The notes beneath the pieces are model-generated. The model made no database searches and was not told the DNA's origin. It saw only the letters and a list, made by a program, of their open reading frames with translations. Shown in pieces: positions 11,440 to 21,621 of a stretch of 50,697 bases of DNA. Position 1 is the stretch's first letter. Each line of letters starts with the position of its first letter. Origin of the DNA: Obelidium mucronatum (taxonomy: Eukaryota; Chytridiomycota; Chytridiomycetes; Chytridiales; Chytriomycetaceae); NCBI GenBank assembly GCA_025765595.1, contig JAIVFH010000206.1, positions 1 through 50,697 on the forward strand, in the 5' to 3' direction. Made by a program: the position numbers and the translations under genes.

Positions 11440-11724
11440 AACCATGTACTTATTTATTGTTGATGGTTTGACCGCTTGACAGGGTTGTTCTGGTACAGCT
11501 CGGCTTGAACGCGGAACGAGCGGCCTTTGGTCAGCGCGTCGAGATAATTCAAGGCGCCGTTCATCCTTCATGACCAGCGCCTGTGGTCAATATGTTAAAT
11601 TGGTGTCTTTCTTCGAACATGCGCAACAGCAACTCCAGCTTACCAGCGTAGTGATCTTTCCGTGCGGCGGTACTTGCAACTCGGATAACTTGGGCATTGA
11701 TTGGGCCATCATCTTAAGGCTACT
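11440..11724 (-). pseudogene. Truncated copy of the VWA/IFI44-like/SAM family
   Basis: Minus strand. The first part reads MMAQSMPKLSELQVPPHGK, then ITTL and a donor-like gtaag, matching exon 1 of the flanking genes. After an intron-sized gap, ALVM, then a small deletion, then NYLDAL and SFRVQAELYQNN match the start of exon 2. Frame is lost inside the second segment and nothing downstream of it is present. It therefore represents the first 40-60 residues of a third tandem copy, lying directly behind the stop of the gene at 11807. Confidence 0.75.
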
Positions 11725-11806
11725 GTAGATTTTTCTTCTTGAACTATTTTTTTTTTCACACCACTGCAACAAACAAAACCTTCCCTTTCTTCCTTCTGAA
11801 TCCTCT

Positions 11807-14777
11807 TTATCTTCTTTTCATAACCTGAACAAGCGCCTTCTTCACAGTCTGAATGTCTTCTTCCTCAACAACACCCAACACAGCAGCGGGATTTCTAGCA
11901 TTTGCAAAAATAGCACGTCCATTCACTTGATCTGTATCGACAATGCACACTGGTCAAAACCACCAAAAGAAAAAAAACATCAAAACTCACCCTGTTCAAT
12001 CTTTTGTAGGACAGTGTATCCATCCATCAAGTCCAAACTACGGATCCAGTTCTTGACATCCGATACCCTCCAAGCAGTCAGAGGAGTCAATGGGGCGATT
12101 CCACCGTCTTGAGATGGTGGTGGCGGTGGTTGTGCCGGCTGTTGGTAGTGAACTTCCTGAGGAGTAGGCGGGAGGTCTCGGAACAAGTTCTGAGAGTCTT
12201 TTCGTGGATTGGGAATCACAGGAGCGTATTGAGACTGGGTGTATGGTAAAGCATCGACGTGAGCGTATTGAGAAGGAACTGGTGCGTATGGGGACGTAAC
12301 AGGTGGTGTATTGAAAGCAACCGGTGCGTATGGGGATGTAACAGGTGGCGTATTAAAAGCAACTGGAGGGGCTGAGTAAGCGTCGTATGGCAGCTGGTTT
12401 TGAGAGGTTGCATCAGAAAAGAAGCTGTCCTTTGAGATGCGGCGAGCCAGACCACCTTGCTGTCTTCCAAATCGGGAGCGGTGGGAACGAGATTCAACAT
12501 CTAGAGCCATCATAACTCGAACAATAGATCGCTCTTTGTACGCATCGTGGCTTGAAATCTTGGGGGTGAAGTTGGACAGGGGAAGAACCTTGGCAAACTT
12601 GATTCTGGATGCGATTCTGTCAAATTCAGCCATCTCTTCCTTTCCATCAACCCAAGAAGCGGCCCAAACAACAGTCTTGTCTATTTTTAAAATATCAGCA
12701 TACGGCCATAACGAAAACACGCAAAAAAAACTCACTCATGTTGGCAAACTGCTGACTCAAATACTCCATTTTCAACACAATCTTGTCAGAGTTCAAAGAG
12801 TCCCACTTGACAATTCCCAGAACACAATCAATTTCTTTTGGTGAGAAAATAGCGCTGTCTGGGTTCTCGGCCAAATACTTGTTGACGACTTCAAACGTCA
12901 ATGGCTTCTCACCAAACTCCATCTTCTTGTTAAAGTAGCGACCAAGCATATCGGCCCACTTGACACCAACAGGCATCTTGTTCGTCAAAATCAATTCAAC
13001 TTCGTCTCCGGAGTAGGAGGCTTCTGTGTAACCTGTCACCATACCCATAGTGTCAAAGAGTGTGTGCTTTCCAATGTCCAATTGGTCAAGAGAACTGGTC
13101 ATTTGAGCATTGTATCCTCCGACTTGGGCCGCCGGGATTGGATCGTTCAAGGCCACGAACTTTACAGAGTTGATGAAGGACGACTTTCCACTTCCAGCAA
13201 AACCAATAACCAATGGAGTGAGTGGCTTCAGAGTCAAAAGAATGTGACCTAAAAAAAAGGAAGGAAAAAATCAGGACTAGAATAAGGAGAACCTAACCCT
13301 ACAGAAAAAGACACTTACGGAAACTAAACAAGTATCCAACGGTACGAGTATCCAACAAAATTCTGGAATACTGGTCAGCACACTTGAAAATGTGGATCGT
13401 GAAACGTTCGGGAATGTTTTCCAACAGCTCGACATCGTTCAAAATCTGGGACAATTGGGTATTGTAACGCAGAACTTGAGTGTCATTGTATTGGCTCGAG
13501 TTGCCCAATGTAAGAGTGGGAACCAAAAATTCCACAGGCGTAAAGTACTTGCCGCCGCCAATCTTGACAATGTACGTGTCTTTTTGCATAAAGTTTGTTC
13601 AAAATACCATCAAGGCAATAAAAATCGATTTCGAAGAACTCACATCTTGGATCGTATTCTTGCATGTCCAAGAGAGCAAATCCAAGTCTCATGGTGACAT
13701 CTTGTCTAAGTCCGAAAGTACGTGGAATCTCACAAGTCACCGAGAATGGGTTCTGAAGCGTGCGGTTCTCAAGACCAAGAGGCAAAAGTTGTGCTCCGTG
13801 CTTTTGCAAAAGGTCCAAAGTGGAACCAGGAGTCACATTTGCCGTGTGATAAATCACCACCGGAATCTAAGAATCAAACAAAAACAAAAAAAACAGGGTT
13901 GTTGAATTATGCTTGATTATTCAAATAAGAAAAAGGCAACCCACATCCTTTGAAAACAGAGTTTTCATCACAACCGCCAAGTCGTTCTGTTTGTCCTTGG
14001 AATTGTTAACATCTCCCGATGTAAAAATAACCAATTTATGGAGGTTATCTTGGGAAGCCAGTCTGACAGCATTGTTGAGCGGTTGTAGCAAATAAGCCTG
14101 CTTCCCACCAATTCCAGCAATTCCTTTACGTTTTGCTTGATCCTTGTCCTTGAGAATAAATTCACGCAAGGGAACGATTCCATCAAGAGCTTCCACTGTA
14201 GAAAAGACCCCAGACTGCTCTACTTCTTCAGGCTGAGGGGGAGCCGAAGCAAACATTCCACCAATCCGTGAGATACTGAAGCTTTTCTTTTCAGCAGCTG
14301 GGGCAACCACGGGGGCACCCATAGGAGCAGCCACACTACCATCCATCGATGTGGAAGGGCCCGCTTGGGACGGGGTTCGGGCCATGCCGACCGCACCAGG
14401 CTTGCCATGTAAGGGGCTGTTTTGGTAAAGCTCCGCTTGGACTCTGTATGATGCGTTTCTAGGCAAAGCATCCAAGTACTGCATTGCTCTGTGACAAAGA
14501 TTGGTGCTGTTTGCATCTGGCATAACCAAGGCCTGTTTCAGATTGAGGAGATAGTTGATTAACTTTGGTCTCAGACCGCAGGTGCTCCTCAGGACAGCTG
14601 CGCATACAGGTATCGAAAAGCACCCCTGTCTTCATGTGCAATCAAAGCGCTTACCAGGGTGGTGATCTTGTGGAAGGGGGGAACCTGCAGCTCCGACAAG
14701 AGCGGCAATATCTGATCGTTGTACATGTTGATGATTGCTGTCACAGTCCGCTCACCTGGAACGAAAGAAGAATGCAT
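11807..14777 (-). CDS. VWA-like / IFI44-like GTPase / SAM domain protein (copy 2)
   Basis: Seven exons (minus): 14777-14655, 14532-13945, 13866-13644, 13579-13319, 13248-12736, 12680-11991, 11931-11807; 840 aa, all phases close. Same domain order as the copy at 8262: VWA-like region (VMPDANST, VIFTSGD, IPVVIYH), GTPase with P-loop GFAGSGKSS, G3 DTMG, G4-like WAASWVDG, Pro-rich repeats (NTPPVTSPYAPVAF occurs twice), then SAM (WRVSDVKNWIRSL, NGRAIF). It differs by an inserted segment of about 55 residues rich in Ala/Pro/Ser after AELYQNSP. ATG at 14777 gives the longest product; 14726 is an alternative. Exon 4 is 261 nt in both copies. Likely cytosolic, as no signal peptide or TM helix is seen. 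Head-to-head with the receptor at 14890, about 110 nt apart, so the two may share a promoter region. Confidence 0.7.
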
Positions 14778-14889
14778 TCAGAGGGTTAGTTGGTGTTGTT
14801 TGGAATGCCGGCGCAAGTGCTTACTGGTAGCTTAAATTGGTTCTTTTCACGAGGGAAAAACAATCGCACCAAAAAGAAATCTCACAAAA

Positions 14890-16109
14890 ATGAGTGAGAG
14901 TCCTGCAACAGCGACTGCTATGACCACGGCTAGTCCTTCAGTGCAAACTACGACGATGGCGGCTACTACTACTATTACTTCGGAAGGAGGTATTCAGCCT
15001 ACGCAAGATCCTGTTGCGACTACTGGCGGCAATCCAGACGACAACGGCAATAACAACAACAATGGCAATGGAAACAACAGCGTTGTTGCAACCGCTACGA
15101 CGACTTCTATCAGAACAACCTCTTCTCGAGTTGTCACTACTACTTCTGCTGTGGCAGTAAGTCCAACTCCAGAAACTGGTAGTGGACCTGGTTTGGGTAT
15201 CGGCATTGGAGTGGCAGTTGTGATTGTTGCCTTAGCCATTGCCGCATTCTTCTTCTTCAAGAAACGTAACGCTGAAAAGGAAACCCAAGTCCAAGAACGT
15301 GCCGTTTCTTCGACTGAATGTAAGTGGGCAAGCCCAAACAAGCCCGCCTTTTAATCAAAGAAAAAAATAGTAGTTGCAAAGTCCCCACGGACACCTGATG
15401 GGGGAGACTCGTCTTCGGTCTCTATTGTCTCCGGAACACCAGTGCCTCAGCGCGTCGCTACGCAGGCCTCCCGCGTGTCCACCGTGGTTTCTCAGGACAC
15501 TATCACGCAAACAACTGCTGCGCCAGCAGCTCAGGAGTCTATTGTTGTTGTTGAAGCTGCTCCAGCTTCTGCTACTATTTCTGCTGCTTCGGCCGCTGTT
15601 GTGGTTGAATCACTTCCTCGATCAATTTTGTTTGTCTATGACACGGACTACAGTCCATCTGGCCAAGTTTGTGAGGAAATGGAACTCGCTTTAGTGGCGA
15701 AGCTGGAAGCGCAACATCAAACTATTTCTGTCACCCGATTTGGTATCGAAGGACTTCCCGAAGAAATTGAATTGCCCAACTTGAGCTCCTTTGACAAGGT
15801 GGTTGTTGTTTTGCGCAAGGCCGAAAGATTCAGAATTTACCGTGAAGGAAAGATCTTCACACGTCTGGAGGGTGAGTTGTCGCACTTTTTTTTTCCGTTC
15901 GGCGCTATTTCTCTAACTTGAACGAACCAGAATTGTGCGGCGACAAGCTTACAACTGTGGTCTTTGAAGTGATAATGCAAAATGGAAACATGGATGCCCA
16001 AAGACACGATGGATTCCCATTGGTGTACTTTTCCACAGCTGACAAAAAGATTGTCGACAGTCCTGGAAACGATGCGACACTCAATGAGCTCACTGCTCTT
16101 CTTTTGTGA
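14890..16109 (+). CDS. Single-pass receptor-like protein with TIR/SEFIR-like cytoplasmic domain (1)
   Basis: Three exons, 14890-15319, 15374-15871, 15931-16109; 368 aa. The N-terminal half is Thr/Ser/Asn-rich, probably an O-glycosylated stalk, with no Cys-rich module and no cleavable signal peptide. A TM helix (GIGIGVAVVIVALAIAAFFFF) is followed by KKRN. The cytoplasmic domain begins SILFVYDTDYSPS and runs through a predicted strand/helix alternation: GIEGLPEEIELP, VVVVLRKAERFRIYREGKI, LTTVVFEVIMQNGNMDAQRHDGF split between exons, then PLVYFSTADKK. The order (strand with acidic end, helix, strand, helix, hydrophobic strand) resembles TIR/SEFIR domains, but this is a fold guess. Two close paralogues follow on the same strand with identical splice phases. 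Confidence 0.7.
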
Positions 16110-16207
16110 TTTTATGCGTTTAAGAAATCTTAGAATACATTCCCCTTCTATATTTGAAGTCATGTCCGCCGCAGCTGGAATTAAATATAAAAAAATCTTC
16201 TTTGGTG

Positions 16208-17513
16208 ATGAGCTTCATTGGTGTAAGTTCCTGCCTGCCTTCCTGCTGTCCTGACATACACCTTCATAGTACTGCGGGACAAGTGCGACTGATAAAACGT
16301 GCGCGGTTCAATGCGCAAAGCAAGATGACTGTCCTGTAGCCTGCTGGGCATTCGATGTCATCAACTGTCCTCCAAAGCCCTCCCCTACAACAGACGCTCC
16401 CCCGCCGCCTGTCAAAACGACCGATGTTGTTGTTGTAAATCCCCCTCCTCCACCTACAGTTGATCCACAACCCCCATCTCCTCCCCAAACCAACGATCCA
16501 GTCGTTCCAGTGATTGTGCCAGACAATCCAATCGCCCAAGGAACGACAACGGCTTTCGTTGCAATCAGAACGTCTTCAACCGTAGTTGCCTCCAAGGGCG
16601 GCGTCCTCCCCCCTGTCGCAACTACTACCAGCAGCTCCTCTGCCCCAGAGACCAACACTGGCAGCGGAGCAACCGCTGGTATCGCAGCTGGAATCTCCAT
16701 TGGATTTGTTGCCATCTTCATTGGTTTCTTTTACTACATGAGAAGATCAAAGCAGCAGAGGGAGAATCAAGAGCGAAGTGTCTCTTCACTTGAATGTAAG
16801 GGCTTGACGGCCAGCGGCCAATTAAATCTCTCACACGTCTAACACCACCCTGCTCTGGTTTTAGTAAGAAAGAGAGGCCATTACGACGAGTCTTCGGTTG
16901 ATAGCATGCCTGTCAGACAAGCAACATATGTCCCCAACTTTGCAGCTACTGCCGTTCCAGCTGCTGCTGCGGTGTCCAGTGTGGCACAATCTGGACCAAA
17001 GAGGTCTATCTTATTTGTATATGACACAGACTATGCACCATCGTCTCAAGTCTGCCAAGAAATCGAGCATGTTTTGTGGGCCAAACTAGCGGCTCAACAG
17101 CGTATTGTTGCAACTCGCCGATTCGGTATCGAAGGACTTCCCGAAGATATTCAGTTGTCTCAGTTGGGCTATTTTGACAGAGTCGTCGTCGTTCTTCGTA
17201 AAGCAGAGAGATTTAGAATCTACCGCGAAGGGAAAATCTATGCACGTTTGGAAGGTATTACTATCCGGTTTTTTTGATTTCTGCAATGTTTATGGATGCA
17301 GTTTCCTTAAAAAAATCATTCTTATTTTCTGCAGAACTCTGTGGTGACAGACTCACGACTGTGGTCTTTGATGTTGTGATGCAGAACGGAAACATGGATG
17401 CCCAAAGACATGATGGATTCCCACTAGTATATGTATCAACGGCCAACAAGAAAATCATCCAGACTCCAGCGAACGATGCAACCTTTAATGAGTTGACATT
17501 CCAGTTATTGTAG
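16208..17513 (+). CDS. Cys-rich ectodomain, TM, TIR/SEFIR-like cytoplasmic domain protein (2)
   Basis: Four exons, 16208-16222, 16270-16795, 16865-17254, 17335-17513; 369 aa. The first exon encodes only MSFIG, then YCGTSATDKTC opens a six-to-eight-Cys module (QCAKQDDCP, ACWAFDVINC) resembling the CG...C...C....DC...CW module common in chytrid secreted proteins. A Pro-rich stalk, a TM helix (AGIAAGISIGFVAIFIGFFY) and MRRSKQQR follow. The cytoplasmic domain (SILFVYDTDYAPSSQ, LPEDIQLS, VVVVLRKAERFRIYREGK, NGNMDAQRHDGFPLVY) is highly conserved with its neighbours. The ectodomain differs between copies while the tail is kept, as in receptor families under diversifying selection (inference). A start in a tiny exon without a signal peptide is shared by the family. 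Confidence 0.7.
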
Positions 17514-17689
17514 GGGCGGGCACCTTCCTTTTCTATCTTCACTTCTTTCTGTTTTTTTCTTTATCCTGAGTTCTATTAGATGGAATAGCTTTGAAACCAT
17601 GAAGTTCATTAAAAAGCAGATTAAAAACTTCTGTGTGGTGATTCACACAAGCCTGGTTTTTTATTTTTATTTTTGTGATTAGAAGAAAA

Positions 17690-19018
17690 ATGGCAGACGC
17701 AGGGGTAACCATGATCTGCTGTTGTATGCCTGCAAGACTAACACTCACCCTCAAAGTACTGTGGCTATGATCCACGTCGGGAATTGACGGCTTGTTTTGG
17801 AAAACCAGAATGCAGTGTCAACAGCCAAAATTGTCCTCGAAAACAAACATGCTTCTCGTACCAAGACTTTGTGGATGCAAGAAACCAGCCATGCGTTGAT
17901 CAATTGAACAGGTTTCTACCTGTCGTGACTACGACTGCCCGTCCTCCAAGAACTACAGTGGCGGAGAATCCACGTCCAGCGCCCACTATGACGACCGTTC
18001 AGGGCCTTCCGCAATCGGGTGAACCTGGTTCCGGACCAACTGGTGATTCATCCGATGGGCAATTATCGGGTTCCGGGGACGTAAACTCTGCTGGGGGAGT
18101 GTTGATAACTGCAACTGTCAAGTCCGCTGGTGGTCCTGTTATCAACAGTCCTAGTTCTACACCGGTCACGATTGGATCTTCGGCAAGCAGTGAAAGCGGA
18201 AGCGGATCTGGTTTAGGAATCGGTATTGGACTAGCCCTTATTGTGTTGGCTGTTGGTGGATTTGTGTTTGCCAAGAAACAGCGACAACGCAAAGAAGTGG
18301 CAGCGGCACCTGATAGCACTTTTCCCTCTGAATGTAAGTCGAAAAAGTTTTTCTCTTTCATCCATTTACTTGTCTTTTTGATATTTAATTATTGAAACTC
18401 TATCCCACTACAGACACCGCCGCCCCAGTTCAGAAGGCGATCATTACACCCGCATATGTTGCGCCAATACCAACAGCAGGAGCAGCCGCTGTTATCACAG
18501 CTGGCGTAACCCCACCCGCCAAGCGTTCGATCCTCTTTCTCTATGACACAGACTATGCCCCCTCCTCCCAAATCTGCCAAGAAATTGAACACGTTTTGTG
18601 GGCCAAACTGGCTGCCCGTCAACGTGTGGTTGCAACCCGAAGACTTGGACTACAGGGACTTCCTGAAGATATCCAATTATTCCAACTGGGCGAGTTCGAT
18701 TCCATCGTTCTTGTTCTGCGTAAAGCTGAGAGATTCAAAATCTATCGCGAAGGAAAAATCTTTGATCGATTGCAAGGCATAGTCCCTTTTTTTTCTCGTT
18801 TTATTGGAGTGCCTTAGTGTTCCTAATGTTATATCATAGATCTCTGTGGCAGCAAGCTTATCACCGTTATTTTCGATGTTGTGATGCAGAATGGAAACAT
18901 GGATGCACAGCGACACGACGGATTCCCTTTGGTTTACTTTTCTGCTGCCGACAGAAAGGTTGTTCCAACTCGTGAGAATGATGATACTTTGGCCCAACTT
19001 GCAGAGCAGCTTTTGTGA
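17690..19018 (+). CDS. Cys-rich ectodomain, TM, TIR/SEFIR-like cytoplasmic domain protein (3)
   Basis: Four exons, 17690-17704 (MADAG), 17757-18333, 18414-18776, 18840-19018; 377 aa. The ectodomain starts YCGYDPRRELTAC and has about eight Cys (FGKPEC, QNCPRKQTC, QPC), then a Ser/Thr/Gly-rich stalk, a TM helix (GLGIGIGLALIVLAVGGFVF) and AKKQRQRK. The tail repeats the family domain: SILFLYDTDYAPSSQ, LPEDIQLF, VLVLRKAERFKIYREGK, VIFDVVMQNGNMDAQRHDGF. To keep the phase seen in the paralogues, the intron before the last exon must begin GCATAG, i.e. a GC-AG intron; no GT donor in the right phase is present. The last exon is exactly 179 nt in all three tandem genes. Confidence 0.7.
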
Positions 19019-19132
19019 ACTTTGTGAGAATACACTTTTTTTGTATGTGATTGCTTGTTTTTTTCGGTCTTGGCCTGTTTTCCCACTTGCCGTTCAAGCC
19101 TGAATAAATTTTTTTTACCTGAAAATTTCGAC

Positions 19133-20064
19133 ATGAGTGTGAGTCCAATTTGAGGTTTGCTCTGACTCCACTCTGACCCCCCTTCGTTTTTAAGTACTGC
19201 GGAGCACGTGTGACGGATGTAACCTGTAATAGTATTCCTTGCAAGACCATTCGCGACTGTGGACCAAGCATGAACTGCTGGGTCGTCAGTCTCAATTGTA
19301 ATCCAACACCGCAACCATCACCAGACCCACCACCCCCACCACCTCCACCTCCACCGCCTCCCCCATCACCATCTCCAGACACACCGAGTGGTGGAGGTGG
19401 TGGCAGCGGTGGAGGAGGCGGAGGCGGTGGAGGAGGAGGAGGCGGAAGTGTTCCAACTGACGCACCACAAGCAGCTTCAACGACCGCAATTGGACAGAGC
19501 ATCACTTCAATCACATCTTCACTGCAGTCAGTTGCTCAAAAAACCGCCTCGGCTTTGGGTAACACAAGCTCTAGCACTTCTGATAGTGGAAGCAGCGGAC
19601 CCAACATTGGGATGATTGCGGGAATCGCAGGCGGGGTGTTAGTTCTGATTGGAATCATTGCCTTCTTTGTGATGCGAAAGAAGAAGGCATCAGCAACGGA
19701 GCCAGGAGTAACTGTTGGAATGTACCCATATCCGACGGAACCCCAGAAAGATATCAAGAGAAGCTCACCAGCTCCTCCTCCATCTCCTACATCTTCTTCG
19801 TCTCATACTCTCAATCTTTCGTTGGCGCCTACTTCTGGTTACCAAGCGTCGGAGTACCAACAGCTTGGCTATGCAGTTACGGCTGTGCCTGCCTTCTACA
19901 GGGCTAATCGTGACCACATTGCCAAATCAGACGCAGAATTGACGATTCACGAGGGGTCAAGGGTGTACATCACTCGACTGCCAGATAAAGACGGGTGGTG
20001 TTTTGGAAGAATTGGGGGAACAGAAGGATTAGTCCATTCGTCTGTCTTGGGCCTCGTTGGTTAA
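19133..20064 (+). CDS. Cys-rich ectodomain, Pro/Gly-rich stalk, TM, SH3 protein (1)
   Basis: Two exons, 19133-19138 (only ATG AGT, then GTGAGT donor) and 19195-20064; 291 aa. The product opens MS-YCGARVTDVTC with Cys spacing like the neighbouring TIR/SEFIR-like receptors (RDCGPSMNCW, LNC), then an uninterrupted Pro tract and a Gly tract. A TM helix (GMIAGIAGGVLVLIGIIAFF) is followed by MRKKK and a cytoplasmic linker. The C-terminal SH3 contains VPAFYRANRDH, GWCFGRIGG and EGLVHSSVLGLVG. It combines the ectodomain type of the 16-19 kb genes with the cytoplasmic SH3 of the lectin genes, so it links the two families. No signal peptide. Confidence 0.75.
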
Positions 20065-20317
20065 ATGCTTCTTTGTTTTTGATTTTTGGTGACAGATATG
20101 TGTTTGACAATACAATATTACTATAGTCGAAAAGAAGGTACAAAACGAATCGTTCAGAAACGGACAGTATTGTGTGCAACCAAAACCAGGTTATTCATTC
20201 AGTTCGAGTTTGGGTAATTGGCCAAAAGTAATGGTGCAAAACGTATCTTCATCTCCTCTTGCCGTATTTAAGGCTTTGCTCAAGGCTTTTCTTCCCTCAA
20301 AACGATAAATTTTGATC

Positions 20318-21349
20318 ATGAGTGATGTGAGTACGCTTCCTCAACAAATACACTCTAACATCATCTTTCAGTATTGTGGGACAACTAGCACTGATAGATC
20401 ATGTCTTATCCGCTGTCGGACCATTCGGGATTGTGGACCATCCATGAACTGCTGGCCTTCAACTGTCCTCAATTGTAATCAACCACCACCACAGCCTTCG
20501 CCCGATCCACCACCACCTCCACCGCCTCCTCCACCTCCACCGCCACCTTCACCTGCTCCTACACAACCTCCACAACAATCCCCCGCCCCTTCTCCTGCAA
20601 CCCCTGGAGATGGAGGAGGTGGCGGCGGCGGCGGTAGCGGCAATGGAAGCGGCAGCGGAGGCAGCAATGGCGGAGGAAGTGGAGGCGGCAGTGGAGCTGG
20701 TAGTATTGGCGGCGGCGGTGGTGGTGGTGGCGTTTCGAATCCTGAATCTCAATCCACTGCCGTCCAGGCAATCGCTACCACCGGCTCCACAAACCGCCAA
20801 CAAGTATCCAACAATGCTTCTCCTGGTGGAAACGCAAATATTAGCCCTGTCTTGGATAGTGGAAACGGTGGTGGTGGTGGTGGGCCTAACGTTGGGATGA
20901 TTGCAGGGATTGCGTGTGGGGCCTTGATATTGATTGGAATCGTTGCCTTTGTCGTTGTGCGCAGGAAGAAGGCGGCCGTGGAATCCATTGGTTCAGTCCA
21001 CCACTCTCAGTCATCAAAGGATAAAGAAATGAAGATCACAGCAAACTCGACACCTCCTTCTCCTACAACTTCTTCCACCCGTGCGCTCAACCTTTCAATT
21101 CCTGTTGCGGCTCCTGTGTATCAGTATCAGCCGCCAGCGCATCAGTACCTTCATCAATCCGTCACAGCCGTGCCTGCCTTCTATCGCGCAAATTGCGATT
21201 ATATTGCAAAGGCCAGCGGAGAACTGACCATCCACGAAGGCTCCAGAGTTTACATCACGCGAATGCCAGATAACGAGGGGTGGTGTTTGGGGCGAATTGG
21301 CGGAACTGAGGGTTTAGTTCCATCGCGTATCTTGGGTCTTGTTGGTTAA
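20318..21349 (+). CDS. Cys-rich ectodomain, Pro/Gly-rich stalk, TM, SH3 protein (2)
   Basis: Exon 1 is 20318-20326 (MSD) and exon 2 20372-21349; 328 aa. The 45-nt intron is itself open in frame, so unspliced RNA would also be translatable. The ectodomain YCGTTSTDRSC, RDCGPSMNCW, VLNC parallels the gene at 19133. The Pro tract is followed by a longer Gly/Ser/Asn-rich tract, a TM helix (GMIAGIACGALILIGIVAFV) with VRRKK after it, and an SH3 (VPAFYRANCDY, EGWCLGRIGG, EGLVPSRILGLVG). A tandem duplicate of the preceding gene; the TM and SH3 segments are the best conserved parts. Confidence 0.75.
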   Translation: MSDVSTLPQQIHSNIIFQYCGTTSTDRSCLIRCRTIRDCGPSMNCWPSTVLNCNQPPPQPSPDPPPPPPPPPPPPPPSPAPTQPPQQSPAPSPATPGDGGGGGGGGSGNGSGSGGSNGGGSGGGSGAGSIGGGGGGGGVSNPESQSTAVQAIATTGSTNRQQVSNNASPGGNANISPVLDSGNGGGGGGPNVGMIAGIACGALILIGIVAFVVVRRKKAAVESIGSVHHSQSSKDKEMKITANSTPPSPTTSSTRALNLSIPVAAPVYQYQPPAHQYLHQSVTAVPAFYRANCDYIAKASGELTIHEGSRVYITRMPDNEGWCLGRIGGTEGLVPSRILGLVG

Positions 21350-21621
21350 ACTTTTCTGATGTATCAAAGATTGGGGGCTCCCCATGTTTGTAGAATAGAA
21401 GCAAGAAACTGCTCTATGATTATTAAAGAGTTTTTTTGTTTTGTTTAAATTATTGCTGGGAGTCACTCAATTCCACAAATGCAGAGCTTGATGTCTTCGA
21501 GATTCTTTACTGTATCGCTGTGTAGTAAAACGCAGGTTATGGGGTGTAGTGCCCAAAGAGAAAGCAGAAATAGAGCGGCGGACTTTAAATTGGATAATTT
21601 TCAATCAATACTACAGCAGAA

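Noticed and set aside
20312..20371. Continuous ORF reading through the first intron of the gene at 20318
   Set aside because: The 45-nt intron is divisible by three and lacks stops, but has GTGAGT and TTTCAG and the paralogue at 19133 splices at the same place.
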